DNA from: Nocardioides sp.
GTDB taxonomy: Bacteria > Actinomycetota > Actinomycetes > Propionibacteriales > Nocardioidaceae
Length of the DNA stretch: 64,000 nt
Reading direction: 5' to 3'
Assembly (NCBI GenBank): GCA_030698375.1
Contig: JAUYLL010000125.1
Span: forward strand, 1-64,000
The translations under genes were made by a program, and so were the position numbers. Of the stretch, positions 9,760-17,778 are shown piece after piece (the first letter of the stretch is position 1; each line of letters starts with the position of its first letter). The notes beneath the pieces are model-generated. The model saw only the letters and a list, made by a program, of their open reading frames with translations, searched no databases and was not told the DNA's origin.

Positions 9760-10143
9760 TCAGCGGCGGGCCTGGTGCGCGAGCTGCGCCAGGCCCCTGC
9801 TGATCGCACCGACCAGGTCGCCGGCCGCGAGGTCGGCCTGCATCGAGACGACGGCGAGCCGGGCGTGGTCGTCGTCGAGGGAGCGGCGGACGACCTCGCC
9901 GGTCACCACCTCGAGCGCGCGGGCATCGGGGTCGACCAGCACCAGGACCGAGCGCTCGGGGACCACGAGGGTCGCGTGCAGGAGCTCGGCGAACGCCCGC
10001 GGGTCGCCCTCGCTGGCGCCGACGTAGACGGAGAACTCGAACCGGCTGATCGTCTCCGCCGACCGGATGGCCGCGTCGATGCCAGCGCGCTCGCGAGAGT
10101 GCAGCGCCTCACCAGCGGGCACTGGCGCCACCGCTCTCGACAT
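9760..10143 (-). CDS. DUF5130-like protein
   Basis: This is a 127-residue cytoplasmic protein from the ATG at 10143 (MSRAVAPVPAGEALHSRERAGIDAAI). The middle (SRFEFSVYVGASEGDPRAFAELLHATL) and the acidic VVPERSVLVLVDPDARALEVVTGE segment look like the TPM-type fold that underlies DUF5130. My recollection is that Rv2468c, next to pepN in M. tuberculosis, is of this family. The function is unknown. The upstream part of the 167-residue track ORF lies inside the next gene. The start region overlaps the tail of the small membrane-protein gene (10109-10498) by about 35 nt, so the two are probably co-translated. Confidence 0.75.
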   Translation of the reverse strand: MSRAVAPVPAGEALHSRERAGIDAAIRSAETISRFEFSVYVGASEGDPRAFAELLHATLVVPERSVLVLVDPDARALEVVTGEVVRRSLDDDHARLAVVSMQADLAAGDLVGAISRGLAQLAHQARR

Positions 10144-10498
10144 GAGCGGGTTCGCCGGCAGGAAGCTCGGCGCGCGCGGACGCGGCGCCGACGCCCTTGG
10201 TGGGTCCGCCGAACCACTCCGGGTTGCGCCAGGCGTTCTCCGACTCGGCGTACGCCGGCGCACGCGACGCGGAGAGCCACGACAGGAGGGCGACGACCGC
10301 GAAGGCGACGGCCGGGAGGATGAGGAGCACCATGAGGAACTGCAGGCCCGAGACGGGCTCTGCCTCCTCCCAGCCCACCGGCACGTCGGCCATCGCCGGA
10401 GCCAGGGTGCCCAGCACCAGCATGGCTGTGAGGCCCGTCACGATGCCGAGACGGCGGACGAGGAAGGTACGGGAGACAGGGGCGGAGGACGGCGTCAT
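10109..10498 (-). CDS. Small predicted membrane protein
   Basis: The protein has about 129 residues. Its N-terminus (RRLGIVTGLTAMLVLGTLAPAMADVPV) reads as a signal peptide with a plausible cleavage after AMA. A strong membrane helix (FLMVLLILPAVAFAVVALLSWL) and a short cytoplasmic tail with NPEWFGGPTKG follow. I do not recognise a named family. Two adjacent ATGs (10501 and 10498) are possible starts. It overlaps the DUF5130-like gene downstream and is divergent from the mscS gene, so it probably heads a two-gene operon. A partnership between this membrane protein and the TPM-like protein is an inference from the overlap. Confidence 0.7.
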   Translation of the reverse strand: MTPSSAPVSRTFLVRRLGIVTGLTAMLVLGTLAPAMADVPVGWEEAEPVSGLQFLMVLLILPAVAFAVVALLSWLSASRAPAYAESENAWRNPEWFGGPTKGVGAASARAELPAGEPAHVESGGASARW

Positions 10499-10573
10499 CA
10501 CGCCTCACAGCGTATCGGAGGTGGGTCCCACGGCGGGTTGGTGCCCGCCATCCGTCCCGTTAGCCTCCGAGAC

Positions 10574-11638
10574 ATGGAACTGCCCTCTTCCGCCACCGTC
10601 TGCGAGCCCCACGACGCCTTGTCCTGCCGGTTCGTGTACCAGTGGACCGAGAACGAGACCTGGGCCAGCGCAGCCACCTTCCTCATCGGCAAGCCGACGG
10701 CGGTGGTCGGCATCATCCTCATCGGGCTGCTTGCCCGGTGGCTGGCCCACCGCGCGATCGGCAGGGTCACCCACCGGGCCGCCAACGGCGTCGTGCCCAC
10801 CGGGTTGACCCATGGCCTGACCCGGGGCCGGCTCGGGCGCTCGCCACGCACGGCCACCGCAGGGACCTTCACCACGGCCCACCACGCGGAGCGTCGGGTG
10901 CAGCGGGCCGAGACGATGGCGAGCCTGCTCAAGAGCATCACCTCGGGACTGATCATCGCCATCGTGATCGTGATGGTGCTGGCCGAGATCGGCATCAACG
11001 TGGCGCCGATCATCGCCAGCGCCGGCATCCTCGGCCTCGCGATCGGCTTCGGCGCCCAGAGCCTGGTCTCCGACTTCCTCGCCGGGATCTTCATGATCAC
11101 CGAGGACCAGTACGGCGTCGGCGACGTGGTCGACCTCGGGGACGCGATCGGGACCGTGGAGGCGGTGACGCTGCGGGTCACCCGGCTCCGCGACGTCGAG
11201 GGGACGGTCTGGTACGTCCGCAACGGCGAGATCATGCGCGTGGGCAACCAGAGCCAGAACTGGGCCCGCGCGGTGCTCGACATCGGGGTCGCCTACGACG
11301 AGGACCTCGCCCGGGTCAAGCGGGTGCTCGGCGAGGTGGCCCACGAGATGTGGGAGGACGACGACTACCGCGGCATCGTGATCGAGGAGCCGCAGGTGTG
11401 GGGGATCCAGGGCCTCGACGCCGACCAGGTGACGGTCCGGGTGGTGCTCAAGACGGCGCCGCTGGAGCAGTGGGCCGTGGCCCGGACCATGCGCGAGCGG
11501 ATCAAGGCCCGCTTCGACTACGAGGGCATCGAGATCCCGTTCCCGCAGCGGGTGGTCTGGCACCGCGAGCAGCGGGTGGAGCAGGACAAGCAGGAGCCGG
11601 CCGGGCAGGAGCCGGCCGGGGCCAGCGGTCCCGCCTGA
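10574..11638 (+). CDS. MscS-family mechanosensitive ion channel
   Basis: This 354-residue inner-membrane channel should open under hypo-osmotic stress. The ATG at 10574 (MELPSSATV) is preferred over the long upstream extension, which overlaps the divergent gene. TM1 (FLIGKPTAVVGIILIGLLARWL), TM2 (SGLIIAIVIVMVLAEIGI) and the pore-lining TM3 (APIIASAGILGLAIGFGAQSLVSDFLAGIF) are clear. The beta domain follows with YGVGDVVDLGDAIGTVE. A basic loop with many Arg/His residues lies between TM1 and TM2. The C-terminus contains two exact QEPAG repeats from a 15-bp tandem duplication, and the stop codon forms the loop of the terminator. Confidence 0.93.
   Translation: MELPSSATVCEPHDALSCRFVYQWTENETWASAATFLIGKPTAVVGIILIGLLARWLAHRAIGRVTHRAANGVVPTGLTHGLTRGRLGRSPRTATAGTFTTAHHAERRVQRAETMASLLKSITSGLIIAIVIVMVLAEIGINVAPIIASAGILGLAIGFGAQSLVSDFLAGIFMITEDQYGVGDVVDLGDAIGTVEAVTLRVTRLRDVEGTVWYVRNGEIMRVGNQSQNWARAVLDIGVAYDEDLARVKRVLGEVAHEMWEDDDYRGIVIEEPQVWGIQGLDADQVTVRVVLKTAPLEQWAVARTMRERIKARFDYEGIEIPFPQRVVWHREQRVEQDKQEPAGQEPAGASGPA
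11591..11620 (+). repeat. Two exact tandem copies of a 15-bp unit in the mscS 3' end
   Basis: The unit CAGGAGCCGGCCGGG occurs twice back to back (11591-11605 and 11606-11620). It encodes QEPAG-QEPAG, so copy-number change would stay in frame. The repeat directly precedes the terminator stem. Confidence 0.9.
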
Positions 11639-11652
11639 GGCGGGACCGCTGG
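11622..11652. terminator. Perfect 14-bp stem-loop terminator between mscS and osmC-like gene
   Basis: The left arm CCAGCGGTCCCGCC (11622-11635) pairs perfectly with GGCGGGACCGCTGG (11639-11652). The 3-nt loop is the TGA stop of the mscS gene. There is no T-tract, as is usual in high-GC actinobacteria. It lies between convergent genes and could work in both directions. Confidence 0.75.
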
Positions 11653-11668
11653 TCCTCGAGGCGTCGCC

Positions 11669-12094
11669 TCAGGCCAGCGAGGCCTCGAGGGTGATCTCGG
11701 TGCCGGCGAGGGCCTGACTGACCGGGCAGCCGACCTTGGCGCCCTCGGCGTGCTCGGCGAACTGCTCGGCGGTCACGCCCTCGACCTCACCCACGACGGT
11801 GAGCTTGATCCCGGTGATGCCGGTGCCGGGGGTCAGCTCGACCTCGGCGGAGGTGCGCAGCGAGGTGGGCGGGGTGCCGGCCTTGCTGAGGGCGGACGAG
11901 AGCGCCATCGAGAAGCAGGACGAGTGCGCTGCCGCGATGAGCTCCTCCGGGCTGGTCTTGCCGTTCGGCTCCTCCGCGCGCGACGGCCAGCTCACGTCGA
12001 AGGTCCCCACGCCCGAGGACTCCAGGGCGACGGTGCCGGCGCCTTCGGCGAGGTTGCCTTCCCAGTGGGTGGTGGCGGTACGGGTGGTGGCCAT
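11669..12094 (-). CDS. OsmC-type organic hydroperoxide reductase
   Basis: OsmC/Ohr proteins detoxify organic peroxides with two cysteines. The 141-residue product starts at the ATG at 12094 (MATTRTATTHWEGNLAEG), preceded by a good AAGGAG site; the 285-residue track ORF reads on through the divergent globin region and is not real. The cysteines are Cys60 in AAHSSCFSMALS and Cys123 in AKVGCPVSQAL, both at the family positions. The SPEELIAAAHSSC motif is closer to OsmC than to Ohr. Regulation is not visible. The 93-nt spacer to glbO presumably holds both divergent promoters. Confidence 0.93.
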   Translation of the reverse strand: MATTRTATTHWEGNLAEGAGTVALESSGVGTFDVSWPSRAEEPNGKTSPEELIAAAHSSCFSMALSSALSKAGTPPTSLRTSAEVELTPGTGITGIKLTVVGEVEGVTAEQFAEHAEGAKVGCPVSQALAGTEITLEASLA

Positions 12095-12187
12095 ACGAGC
12101 GTGCTCCTTCGTGTCGACGGGGGGGGACCTCGCGAGTCTCGCACGGCCGAGTTGGGTCAGCGTCGACCTGCTGCGCACAATGGACCG

Positions 12188-12619
12188 GTGAGCTTCTACG
12201 AGGACATCGGCGGGTACGACGTCATCCACCGCATCGTGGAGGTGTTCTACGCCGGCGTGGCCGAGGACGAACTCCTGCGGCCGATGTACCCCGAGGAGGA
12301 CCTCGGGCCGGCCGCCGAACGGTTCACACTGTTCCTCTGCCAGTACTGGGGAGGCCCCACGACGTACTCCGACACCCGCGGCCACCCGCGGCTGCGGATG
12401 CGGCACGCCCCCTTCGCGGTCACCCCCACCGCCAAGGACCACTGGCTGCACCACTTCCGCGCCGGCCTCGACGCGGTCGCGCTGACGCCCGAGCAGGACG
12501 CCGAGTTCTGGGGCTACGTCCAGCACGCCGCGCAGTTCATGGTCAACAGCACGGAAGCGCCCCCGTCACCCCCGGAGGGCGACCAGCCGGGCACGCTGCG
12601 CCTCGGAGAGCGGCGCTGA
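12188..12619 (+). CDS. glbO: Truncated hemoglobin, group II
   Basis: This is an oxygen-binding heme protein of 143 residues starting at the GTG at 12188 (VSFYEDIGGYDVIHRIVEVFY). The proximal heme ligand is His73 in RMRHAPF. Tyr21 in the B helix and Trp86 (HWLHHF, G8 position) are the group II distal-pocket residues. The C-terminus is acidic and Pro-rich (APPSPPEGDQPG). The last 54 nt overlap the convergent thioesterase gene. GlbO near pepN and ettA also occurs in M. tuberculosis (Rv2470). A role in oxygen supply or redox signalling at low oxygen is known for the family but not shown here. Confidence 0.94.
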   Translation: MSFYEDIGGYDVIHRIVEVFYAGVAEDELLRPMYPEEDLGPAAERFTLFLCQYWGGPTTYSDTRGHPRLRMRHAPFAVTPTAKDHWLHHFRAGLDAVALTPEQDAEFWGYVQHAAQFMVNSTEAPPSPPEGDQPGTLRLGERR

Positions 12620-13444
12620 CCGCTGCGTCGAGCGGTCGAACTTCACGATGACCACCTCGCCACGGGCGTAGACGCGGGCGTCGGCAGCCGCTGAGTCCCG
12701 GATCTCCGAGGCGATCGTGACCGACGCGCCCCCGACCCGCGCGATGCGTGAGGTGACCAGGTAGGGCGTCGTCCGGAACAGCACCGGGTGCAGGTAGTCG
12801 ACGTCCGTCCCGGCGACGACGACCCACAACGCCTCGTCGGTGCCCTGACCCAGGTCGCGGATGCACGCGATCCGCGCCTCCTGCAGGTACTCGAAGTACT
12901 TGACGTTGTTGACGTGCCCGTAGGCGTCGACGTCGGACCACCGCACCCGAAGGTCGTAGTCGAGCGGGGTGCCGTCCGTCAGCGGGGCGCAGCGGCGCAC
13001 CCCGTCCGGGCGGAGCGCCGGCGTGGTCGGGTCCAGGAAGGTCGCGAGCACCTCCCGCTCCCGCGGGGCCAGGCGTCGTGGCCGCTCCTCCGCGAAGACG
13101 TACGGCGTGAGCACCGACCGGGCCCGCAGGTAGACCGTCCGGCTGCCGTCGGCGGCCTCGTCGAAGACCTCGTAGGCCATGGTGAAGGTCGCGGCCCGCA
13201 CGTCGGTCACCCACGTCTCGATCGAGACCGGCTCCTCGCGGAAGACCAGGGGGTGGACGTAGTCGACCTCGTGGCGCACCACCACGACACCCTCTCCGAG
13301 CTCCTCTCCCCCGCGCACCGGCGCGTGGTGGACGAGCATGTCGATCCGCGCCTCCTGCAGGTAGTCGACGTAGGTGACGTTGTTGACGTGGGCGAGCAGG
13401 TCCATATCGGCCCAGCGCAGCGGGCAGCGGTAGAGGTGACGCAC
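12566..13444 (-). CDS. Acyl-CoA thioesterase with two hotdog domains
   Basis: This is a 292-residue cytoplasmic protein made of two 4HBT/FatA-like hotdog units in tandem. Unit 1 has RWADMDLLAHVNNVTYVDYLQEARIDM (about residues 10-36) and unit 2 has RWSDVDAYGHVNNVKYFEYLQEARI (about 168-192). Each carries the Asp/His-Val-Asn-Asn thioesterase signature, and each is followed by a VDYxHPxxFR strand. The start is GTG at 13444. The protein should hydrolyse acyl-CoA, but the chain length is unknown. The 3' end overlaps the convergent glbO by 54 nt. A similar protein (Rv2475c, from memory) lies close to ettA in M. tuberculosis. Confidence 0.9.
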   Translation of the reverse strand: MRHLYRCPLRWADMDLLAHVNNVTYVDYLQEARIDMLVHHAPVRGGEELGEGVVVVRHEVDYVHPLVFREEPVSIETWVTDVRAATFTMAYEVFDEAADGSRTVYLRARSVLTPYVFAEERPRRLAPREREVLATFLDPTTPALRPDGVRRCAPLTDGTPLDYDLRVRWSDVDAYGHVNNVKYFEYLQEARIACIRDLGQGTDEALWVVVAGTDVDYLHPVLFRTTPYLVTSRIARVGGASVTIASEIRDSAAADARVYARGEVVIVKFDRSTQRSAPLSEAQRARLVALRG

Positions 13445-13513
13445 CCGCCGAGTCTGGCAGAGGTCGGGGCCCGACTAGGCTTCCCCCAACATCGAGAGAT
13501 CGGAGTCACACCC

Positions 13514-14728
13514 ATGCCCGAGGCAGTGATCGTCAGTGCCGCACGCTCCCCCATCGGTCGCGCGAACAAGGGGTCCCTCAAGGACTTCCGCGCCGACGAC
13601 CTCACCGCGCTGATCGTGCAGGCGGCGCTCGACAAGGTTCCGGCGCTCGACCCCACGACCATCGACGACCTGCTCCTGGGCTGCGGTCTCCCCGGTGGCG
13701 AGAGCGGCAACAACATGGGGCGCAACGTCTCGGTCCTGCTCGGGCTCGACGAGGTCCCGGGTGCCACCATCACCCGCTACTGCTCCTCGTCCGTCCAGAC
13801 CAGCCGGATGGCCTTCCACGCGATCAAGGCCGGCGAGGGCGACGTGTTCATCTCCGCCGGTGTCGAGACGGTCTCGCGGTTCGCCCGGGGCACCTCCGAC
13901 CACATCCCCGACACCCACAACCCGAGGTTCGACGACGCCAAGGCGCGGACCCAGGAGTACGCCGCCGGAGGCCAGGACTGGCACGACCCCCGCGAGAACG
14001 GTCTGCTCCCCGACGTCTACATCGCGATGGGCCAGACGGCCGAGAACGTCGCGCGGATGCGCGGCCTCTCGCGCAAGGAGCTCGACGAGTTCGGAGTCCG
14101 CTCGCAGAACCTCGCCGAGAAGGCGATCAACGACGGCTTCTGGGCTCGCGAGATCACCCCGGTCACGACCGTGGACGGCACCGTCGTCACGGCCGACGAC
14201 GGCCCGCGCGCCGGTGTCACCTACGAGGCGGCCTCGAAGCTCGACCCCGTGTTCCGCCCCGACGGCGTCGTCACCGCGGCCAACTGCTGCCCGCTCAACG
14301 ACGGTGCCGCTGCCGTGGTGATCATGTCCGACACCAAGGCTGCCGAGCTGGGGCTGACGCCGCTGGCACGCATCGTGTCCACCGGCGTCTCCGGCCTGTC
14401 ACCCGAGATCATGGGCCTGGGCCCGGTCGAGGCGAGCAAGCGTGCGCTGAAGCACGCGGGCATGACCATCGACGACATCGACCTGGTCGAGATCAACGAG
14501 GCGTTCGCCGCGCAGGTCGTGCCGTCCGCGCAGGACCTCGGCGTCGACATGGACAAGCTGAACATCAACGGCGGCTCCATCGCCGTCGGCCACCCGTTCG
14601 GCATGACCGGGGCCCGCCTGCAGAACACCATGCTGAACTCGCTCGACTACCACGACAAGTCCACCGGGCTGATCACCATGTGCGTCGGTGGCGGCATGGG
14701 CATGGCGCTCATCCTCGAGCGCATTTGA
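13514..14728 (+). CDS. Acetyl-CoA C-acyltransferase (thiolase)
   Basis: This 404-residue thiolase catalyses CoA-dependent cleavage of 3-ketoacyl-CoA in beta-oxidation. Cys90 in ITRYCSSSVQT is the acyl-acceptor nucleophile. GHPFGMTGAR supplies the His and CVGGGMGMA the second Cys near the C-terminus, so both active sites are complete. The ATG at 13514 is preceded by a GGAG ribosome site. The gene is monocistronic, with a perfect terminator after it. Sequence style (FARGTSDHIPDTHNP, long VTTVDG loop) resembles the FadA-type enzymes of actinobacterial fatty acid and steroid degradation, but the substrate cannot be read from the sequence. Confidence 0.93.
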   Translation: MPEAVIVSAARSPIGRANKGSLKDFRADDLTALIVQAALDKVPALDPTTIDDLLLGCGLPGGESGNNMGRNVSVLLGLDEVPGATITRYCSSSVQTSRMAFHAIKAGEGDVFISAGVETVSRFARGTSDHIPDTHNPRFDDAKARTQEYAAGGQDWHDPRENGLLPDVYIAMGQTAENVARMRGLSRKELDEFGVRSQNLAEKAINDGFWAREITPVTTVDGTVVTADDGPRAGVTYEAASKLDPVFRPDGVVTAANCCPLNDGAAAVVIMSDTKAAELGLTPLARIVSTGVSGLSPEIMGLGPVEASKRALKHAGMTIDDIDLVEINEAFAAQVVPSAQDLGVDMDKLNINGGSIAVGHPFGMTGARLQNTMLNSLDYHDKSTGLITMCVGGGMGMALILERI

Positions 14729-14749
14729 TCGAACGCCCGCACGACGTGC

Positions 14750-14782
14750 GACGCCCCCGGACCCGACGGGTCCGGGGGCGTC
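14750..14782 (+). terminator. Perfect 15-bp stem-loop terminator after the thiolase gene
   Basis: GACGCCCCCGGACCC (14750-14764) and its exact complement GGGTCCGGGGGCGTC (14768-14782) flank a GAC loop. It starts 21 nt past the stop codon and separates the thiolase gene from the convergent YceI gene. Confidence 0.85.
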
Positions 14783-14814
14783 CGCGCGTCAGGGGTCTGA
14801 CGGGGCAGGCTCGC

Positions 14815-15369
14815 TCAGGCGGTCGGCGCCTCGTCTGCCTGCAGGACGGCCTGGACGGAGAGCAGGATGGTGATGGTGTCGCCGATCATCACCTTGCCGC
14901 CGTCGAGCGGAATGTTGAAGTCGATCCCGTAGTCCTTGCGGCTGATCCGGGTGGTGGCCTCGATGCCGACCCGGGTACCGCCCCAGGGGTCGCCGCCGGT
15001 GCCGAGCACGTCGACGTCGAGCTCGACGGTGCGGGTGACGCCCTTGATGGTGAGCTCGCCGGTCGCCTTGCTGCCGTCGTACGAGGTGCTGGTGAAGGTC
15101 ATCGGGCCGTGCTCCTCGACGCCGAAGAAGTCCTTCGAGCGCAGGTGGCCGTCGCGCTGCTCGTCACGGGTGTCGACCGAGTTCAGGTCGACCGTGGCCG
15201 AGGCGCTGACGCCGCCCGGGGTGCCGTCGGAGACGAGCGCGCCCTCGAAGCGGGTGAACTGGCCGCGCACCTTGCTCATGATGTGGCGGACGGTGAAGGC
15301 GACCTCGGAGTGGCTGGGGTCGATGCTCCAGGTGCCGGCGGGCAGTGCGGTGGTGGTCGTGGCGCTCAT
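14815..15369 (-). CDS. YceI-family lipid-binding protein
   Basis: This is a lipocalin-like protein of 184 residues that probably binds a polyisoprenoid or similar lipid. The start is the ATG at 15369 (MSATTTTALPAGTWSIDPSHSEVAF), with a strong GAGGAGA ribosome site 4-10 nt upstream; the 30-residue track extension crosses the operator region. WSIDPSHSEVAFTVRHIMSKVRGQF, DLNSVDTRDEQRDGHLRSKDFF and GIDFNIPLDGGKVMIGD are the YceI signature stretches. No signal peptide is present, so it is likely cytoplasmic, unlike E. coli YceI. It is divergent from a marR gene, and two AT-rich inverted repeats between them point to repression by that MarR protein. Confidence 0.92.
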   Translation of the reverse strand: MSATTTTALPAGTWSIDPSHSEVAFTVRHIMSKVRGQFTRFEGALVSDGTPGGVSASATVDLNSVDTRDEQRDGHLRSKDFFGVEEHGPMTFTSTSYDGSKATGELTIKGVTRTVELDVDVLGTGGDPWGGTRVGIEATTRISRKDYGIDFNIPLDGGKVMIGDTITILLSVQAVLQADEAPTA

Positions 15370-15401
15370 GGGTTCTCCTCGGGAGACGGGGTCGGTATTC
15401 A

Positions 15402-15456
15402 CTTGAACCTTCAAGCAATAACCAGACGGTAGCACGAGATTCATTAAATCTTCAAT
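15402..15456. promoter_or_regulatory. Pair of MarR-type operator repeats between yceI-like and marR genes
   Basis: A perfect inverted repeat CTTGAA-CC-TTCAAG lies at 15402-15415. A weaker relative, ATTAAA-TC-TTCAAT, lies at 15443-15456, close to the marR start. The two centres are about 41 nt apart (nearly four helical turns) in a locally AT-rich spacer. This fits autoregulation plus control of the YceI gene. Confidence 0.6.
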
Positions 15457-15479
15457 CATCGGGTCGCTAAGATGCTCGC

Positions 15480-15995
15480 GTGAGCATCTCCTCCCCCTCC
15501 CGCACCCCTGCCGAACCCCCCGACGTCGCCTGGCTCGACCCGCAGGAGCAGCGGGCCTGGCGCGCCTACCTGGTCGGCACCACCCTGCTCATGGAGCGCC
15601 TGGACCGCGAGCTCGGCGAGACCTTCGACCTGAGCCTCTCGGAGTACGAGATCCTGGTCCGCCTGTCGGAGGCGCCGGAGAACCGGATGCGGATGGCTGT
15701 GCTCGCCTCCAGCCTGAGCCACTCCCGCAGTCGACTCACCCACACCGTCAAGCGCATGGAGCTCCGGGGTCTCGTGGTGCGCAGCAGCTGCTCCGACGAC
15801 GGCCGCGGCGTCGAGGCGACCCTCACCGAGGAGGGTGGCTCCCTGCTCGCGGCCGCGGCGCCGCTCCACGTGCGCGGCGTGCGCCGTCTGCTCGTCGACC
15901 TCGTCGGGCCCGCGGACTTCGCCGCGGTCGGCCGGGCCTTCGAGCAGGTCTCCGACGCCCTGGTCGCCGGCCACCCCGACGCCGACATCCGCTGA
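15480..15995 (+). CDS. MarR-family transcriptional regulator
   Basis: The protein has 171 residues from a GTG at 15480. A winged helix-turn-helix spans about residues 50-115: LSEYEILVRLSEAPENRMRMAVLASSLSHSRSRLTHTVKRMELRGLVVRSSCSDDGRGVEATLTEEG. Flanking helices would form the dimer interface. The GTG directly follows the second operator repeat, so autorepression is likely. Its probable targets are itself and the divergent YceI gene. MarR/YceI pairs are common in actinobacteria. A Cys (RSSCSDD) lies at the tip of the wing and could in principle be redox-sensitive, but that is speculation. Confidence 0.92.
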   Translation: MSISSPSRTPAEPPDVAWLDPQEQRAWRAYLVGTTLLMERLDRELGETFDLSLSEYEILVRLSEAPENRMRMAVLASSLSHSRSRLTHTVKRMELRGLVVRSSCSDDGRGVEATLTEEGGSLLAAAAPLHVRGVRRLLVDLVGPADFAAVGRAFEQVSDALVAGHPDADIR

Positions 15996-16009
15996 GCCGG
16001 CTGCCCGGA

Positions 16010-16026
16010 GCCCGCGCCCGGCGGGC
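16010..16026. terminator. Possible short terminator between convergent marR and ettA
   Basis: GCCCGC (16010-16015) pairs with GCGGGC (16021-16026) around a 5-nt loop in the 33-nt gap between the two stop codons. The stem is short, so this is a weak call. Confidence 0.35.
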
Positions 16027-16028
16027 GT

Positions 16029-17711
16029 TCAGTCGCGGGTGAGCCGCCGGTGGGTCACGCGGTGCGGACGAGCGGCGTCCGGCCCGAGCCGCTCGATCTT
16101 GTTCTCCTCGTACGCCGCGAAGTTCCCCTCGAACCAGAACCAGCGCGCAGGGTCCTCGTCGGTCCCCTCCCAGGCCAGGATGTGGGTCGCGACGCGGTCG
16201 AGGAACCAGCGGTCGTGGGAGGTCACGACGGCGCAGCCGGGGAACTCCAGCAGCGCGTCCTCGAGCGCGGACAGCGTCTCGACGTCCAGGTCGTTGGTCG
16301 GCTCGTCGAGCAGCAGCAGGTTGCCGCCCATCTTCAGCGTGAGCGCGAGGTTGAGCCGGTTGCGCTCACCACCCGAGAGCACCCCTGCCTTCTTCTGCTG
16401 GTCGGGACCCTTGAACCCGAACGACGCGACGTAGGCGCGCGAGTTCATCTCGAAGTTGGCGACCTTGATGTGGTCGAGGCCGTCGGAGACGACCTCCCAC
16501 ACGTTCTTCTGGCCGTCGAGCCCGCCCCGGCTCTGGTCGACGTAGGAGAGCTTCACGGTCTGTCCGACCTTGAGCTCGCCCTCGTCGGGCTGCTCCTGCC
16601 CCGTGATCATCCGGAACAGCGTGGTCTTGCCGACGCCGTTGGGACCGATCACGCCGACGATGCCGGCGCGCGGCAGGGAGAAGGAGAGGTCGTGCATGAG
16701 GGTGCGGCCCTCGAAGCCCTTGCCGAGGTCCGCGGCCTCGAGCACCACGTCGCCCAGCCGCGGGCCCGCGGGGATGTTGATGTCGGCGGTGTCGATCTTG
16801 CGCATCCGGTCGGCCTCGGCGGCCATCTCCTCGTACCGCGCCAGCCGGGACTTGCTCTTGGTCTGCCGGGCCTTGGCGTTGGACCGGACCCACTCGAGCT
16901 CGCGCTCGAGCATCTTGGCCCGCTTGGCGTCCTTCTGGCCCTCGATCTTGAGCCGGTCCTTCTTCGTCTCGAGGTACGTCGAGTAGTTGCCCTCGTAGCC
17001 GTGGATCTGACCGCGGTCGACCTCGGCGATCCACTCGGCGACGTTGTCGAGGAAGTACCGGTCGTGGGTGATCGCGAGGACCGCGCCGGGGTAGCTCTTC
17101 AGGTGGCCCTCGAGCCACTGCACCGACTCGGCGTCCAGGTGGTTGGTGGGCTCGTCGAGGAGCAGCAGGTCGGGCTGCTGCAGGAGCAGCTTGCACAGCG
17201 CGACGCGGCGGCGCTCACCGCCGGAGAGGTGGTCGACCAGGGTGTCGGCCGGCGGGCAGCGCAGTGCATCCATCGCCTGGTCCAGGCGGCTGTCGAGGTC
17301 CCAGGCGTTCGCGTGGTCCAGGTCGGTCTGCAGGTCGCCCATCTCAGCGAGCAGCGCGTCGAAGTCGGCGTCCGGGTCGGCCATCTGCTCGGAGATCGCG
17401 TTGTAGCGGTCGAGCTTGCCCTTGATCTCGCCGACCGCCTCCTCGACGTTCTCCAGCACCGTCGTGCCCTCGGTGAGCGGGGGCTCCTGCTGGAGCATCC
17501 CGACCGAAGCGCCGGGGTCGAGGATCGCGTCGCCGTTCGAGGCGTGGTCCAGGCCGGCCATGATGCGCAGCAGCGTCGACTTCCCGGCACCGTTGGGGCC
17601 GACGACTCCGATCTTGACGCCGTGCAGGAACGACAGCGTGACGTTGTCGAGGACGACCTTCTCCCCGTGGGCCTTGCGGACGTTGCGCAACGTGAACACG
17701 TACTCAGCCAT
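16029..17711 (-). CDS. ettA: Energy-dependent translational throttle protein (ABC-F ATPase)
   Basis: EttA binds the ribosomal E site and gates early elongation according to the ATP/ADP ratio. This 560-residue protein has two ABC domains and no membrane segments. Domain 1 has Walker A GPNGAGKST (about 39-47), signature LSGGERRRVAL and Walker B LLLLDEPTNHLD. Domain 2 has GPNGVGKTT, LSGGERNRLNL and LLLLDEPTNDLD. Between them are the arm and the charged linker (ETKKDRLKIEGQKDAKRAKMLERELEW). GYEGNYSTYLETKKDRL and the C-terminal WFEGNFAAYEENKIERLG are EttA hallmarks. The gene lies 67 nt downstream of the SSB-like gene, as recalled for Rv2477c-Rv2478c. Confidence 0.95.
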   Translation of the reverse strand: MAEYVFTLRNVRKAHGEKVVLDNVTLSFLHGVKIGVVGPNGAGKSTLLRIMAGLDHASNGDAILDPGASVGMLQQEPPLTEGTTVLENVEEAVGEIKGKLDRYNAISEQMADPDADFDALLAEMGDLQTDLDHANAWDLDSRLDQAMDALRCPPADTLVDHLSGGERRRVALCKLLLQQPDLLLLDEPTNHLDAESVQWLEGHLKSYPGAVLAITHDRYFLDNVAEWIAEVDRGQIHGYEGNYSTYLETKKDRLKIEGQKDAKRAKMLERELEWVRSNAKARQTKSKSRLARYEEMAAEADRMRKIDTADINIPAGPRLGDVVLEAADLGKGFEGRTLMHDLSFSLPRAGIVGVIGPNGVGKTTLFRMITGQEQPDEGELKVGQTVKLSYVDQSRGGLDGQKNVWEVVSDGLDHIKVANFEMNSRAYVASFGFKGPDQQKKAGVLSGGERNRLNLALTLKMGGNLLLLDEPTNDLDVETLSALEDALLEFPGCAVVTSHDRWFLDRVATHILAWEGTDEDPARWFWFEGNFAAYEENKIERLGPDAARPHRVTHRRLTRD

Positions 17712-17778
17712 GGCCCGAACCCTACGGCCGGGAGGCGGCCCGGCCCGAATCGGGCCGAGCCGCCGGCGCCGGGACGGG

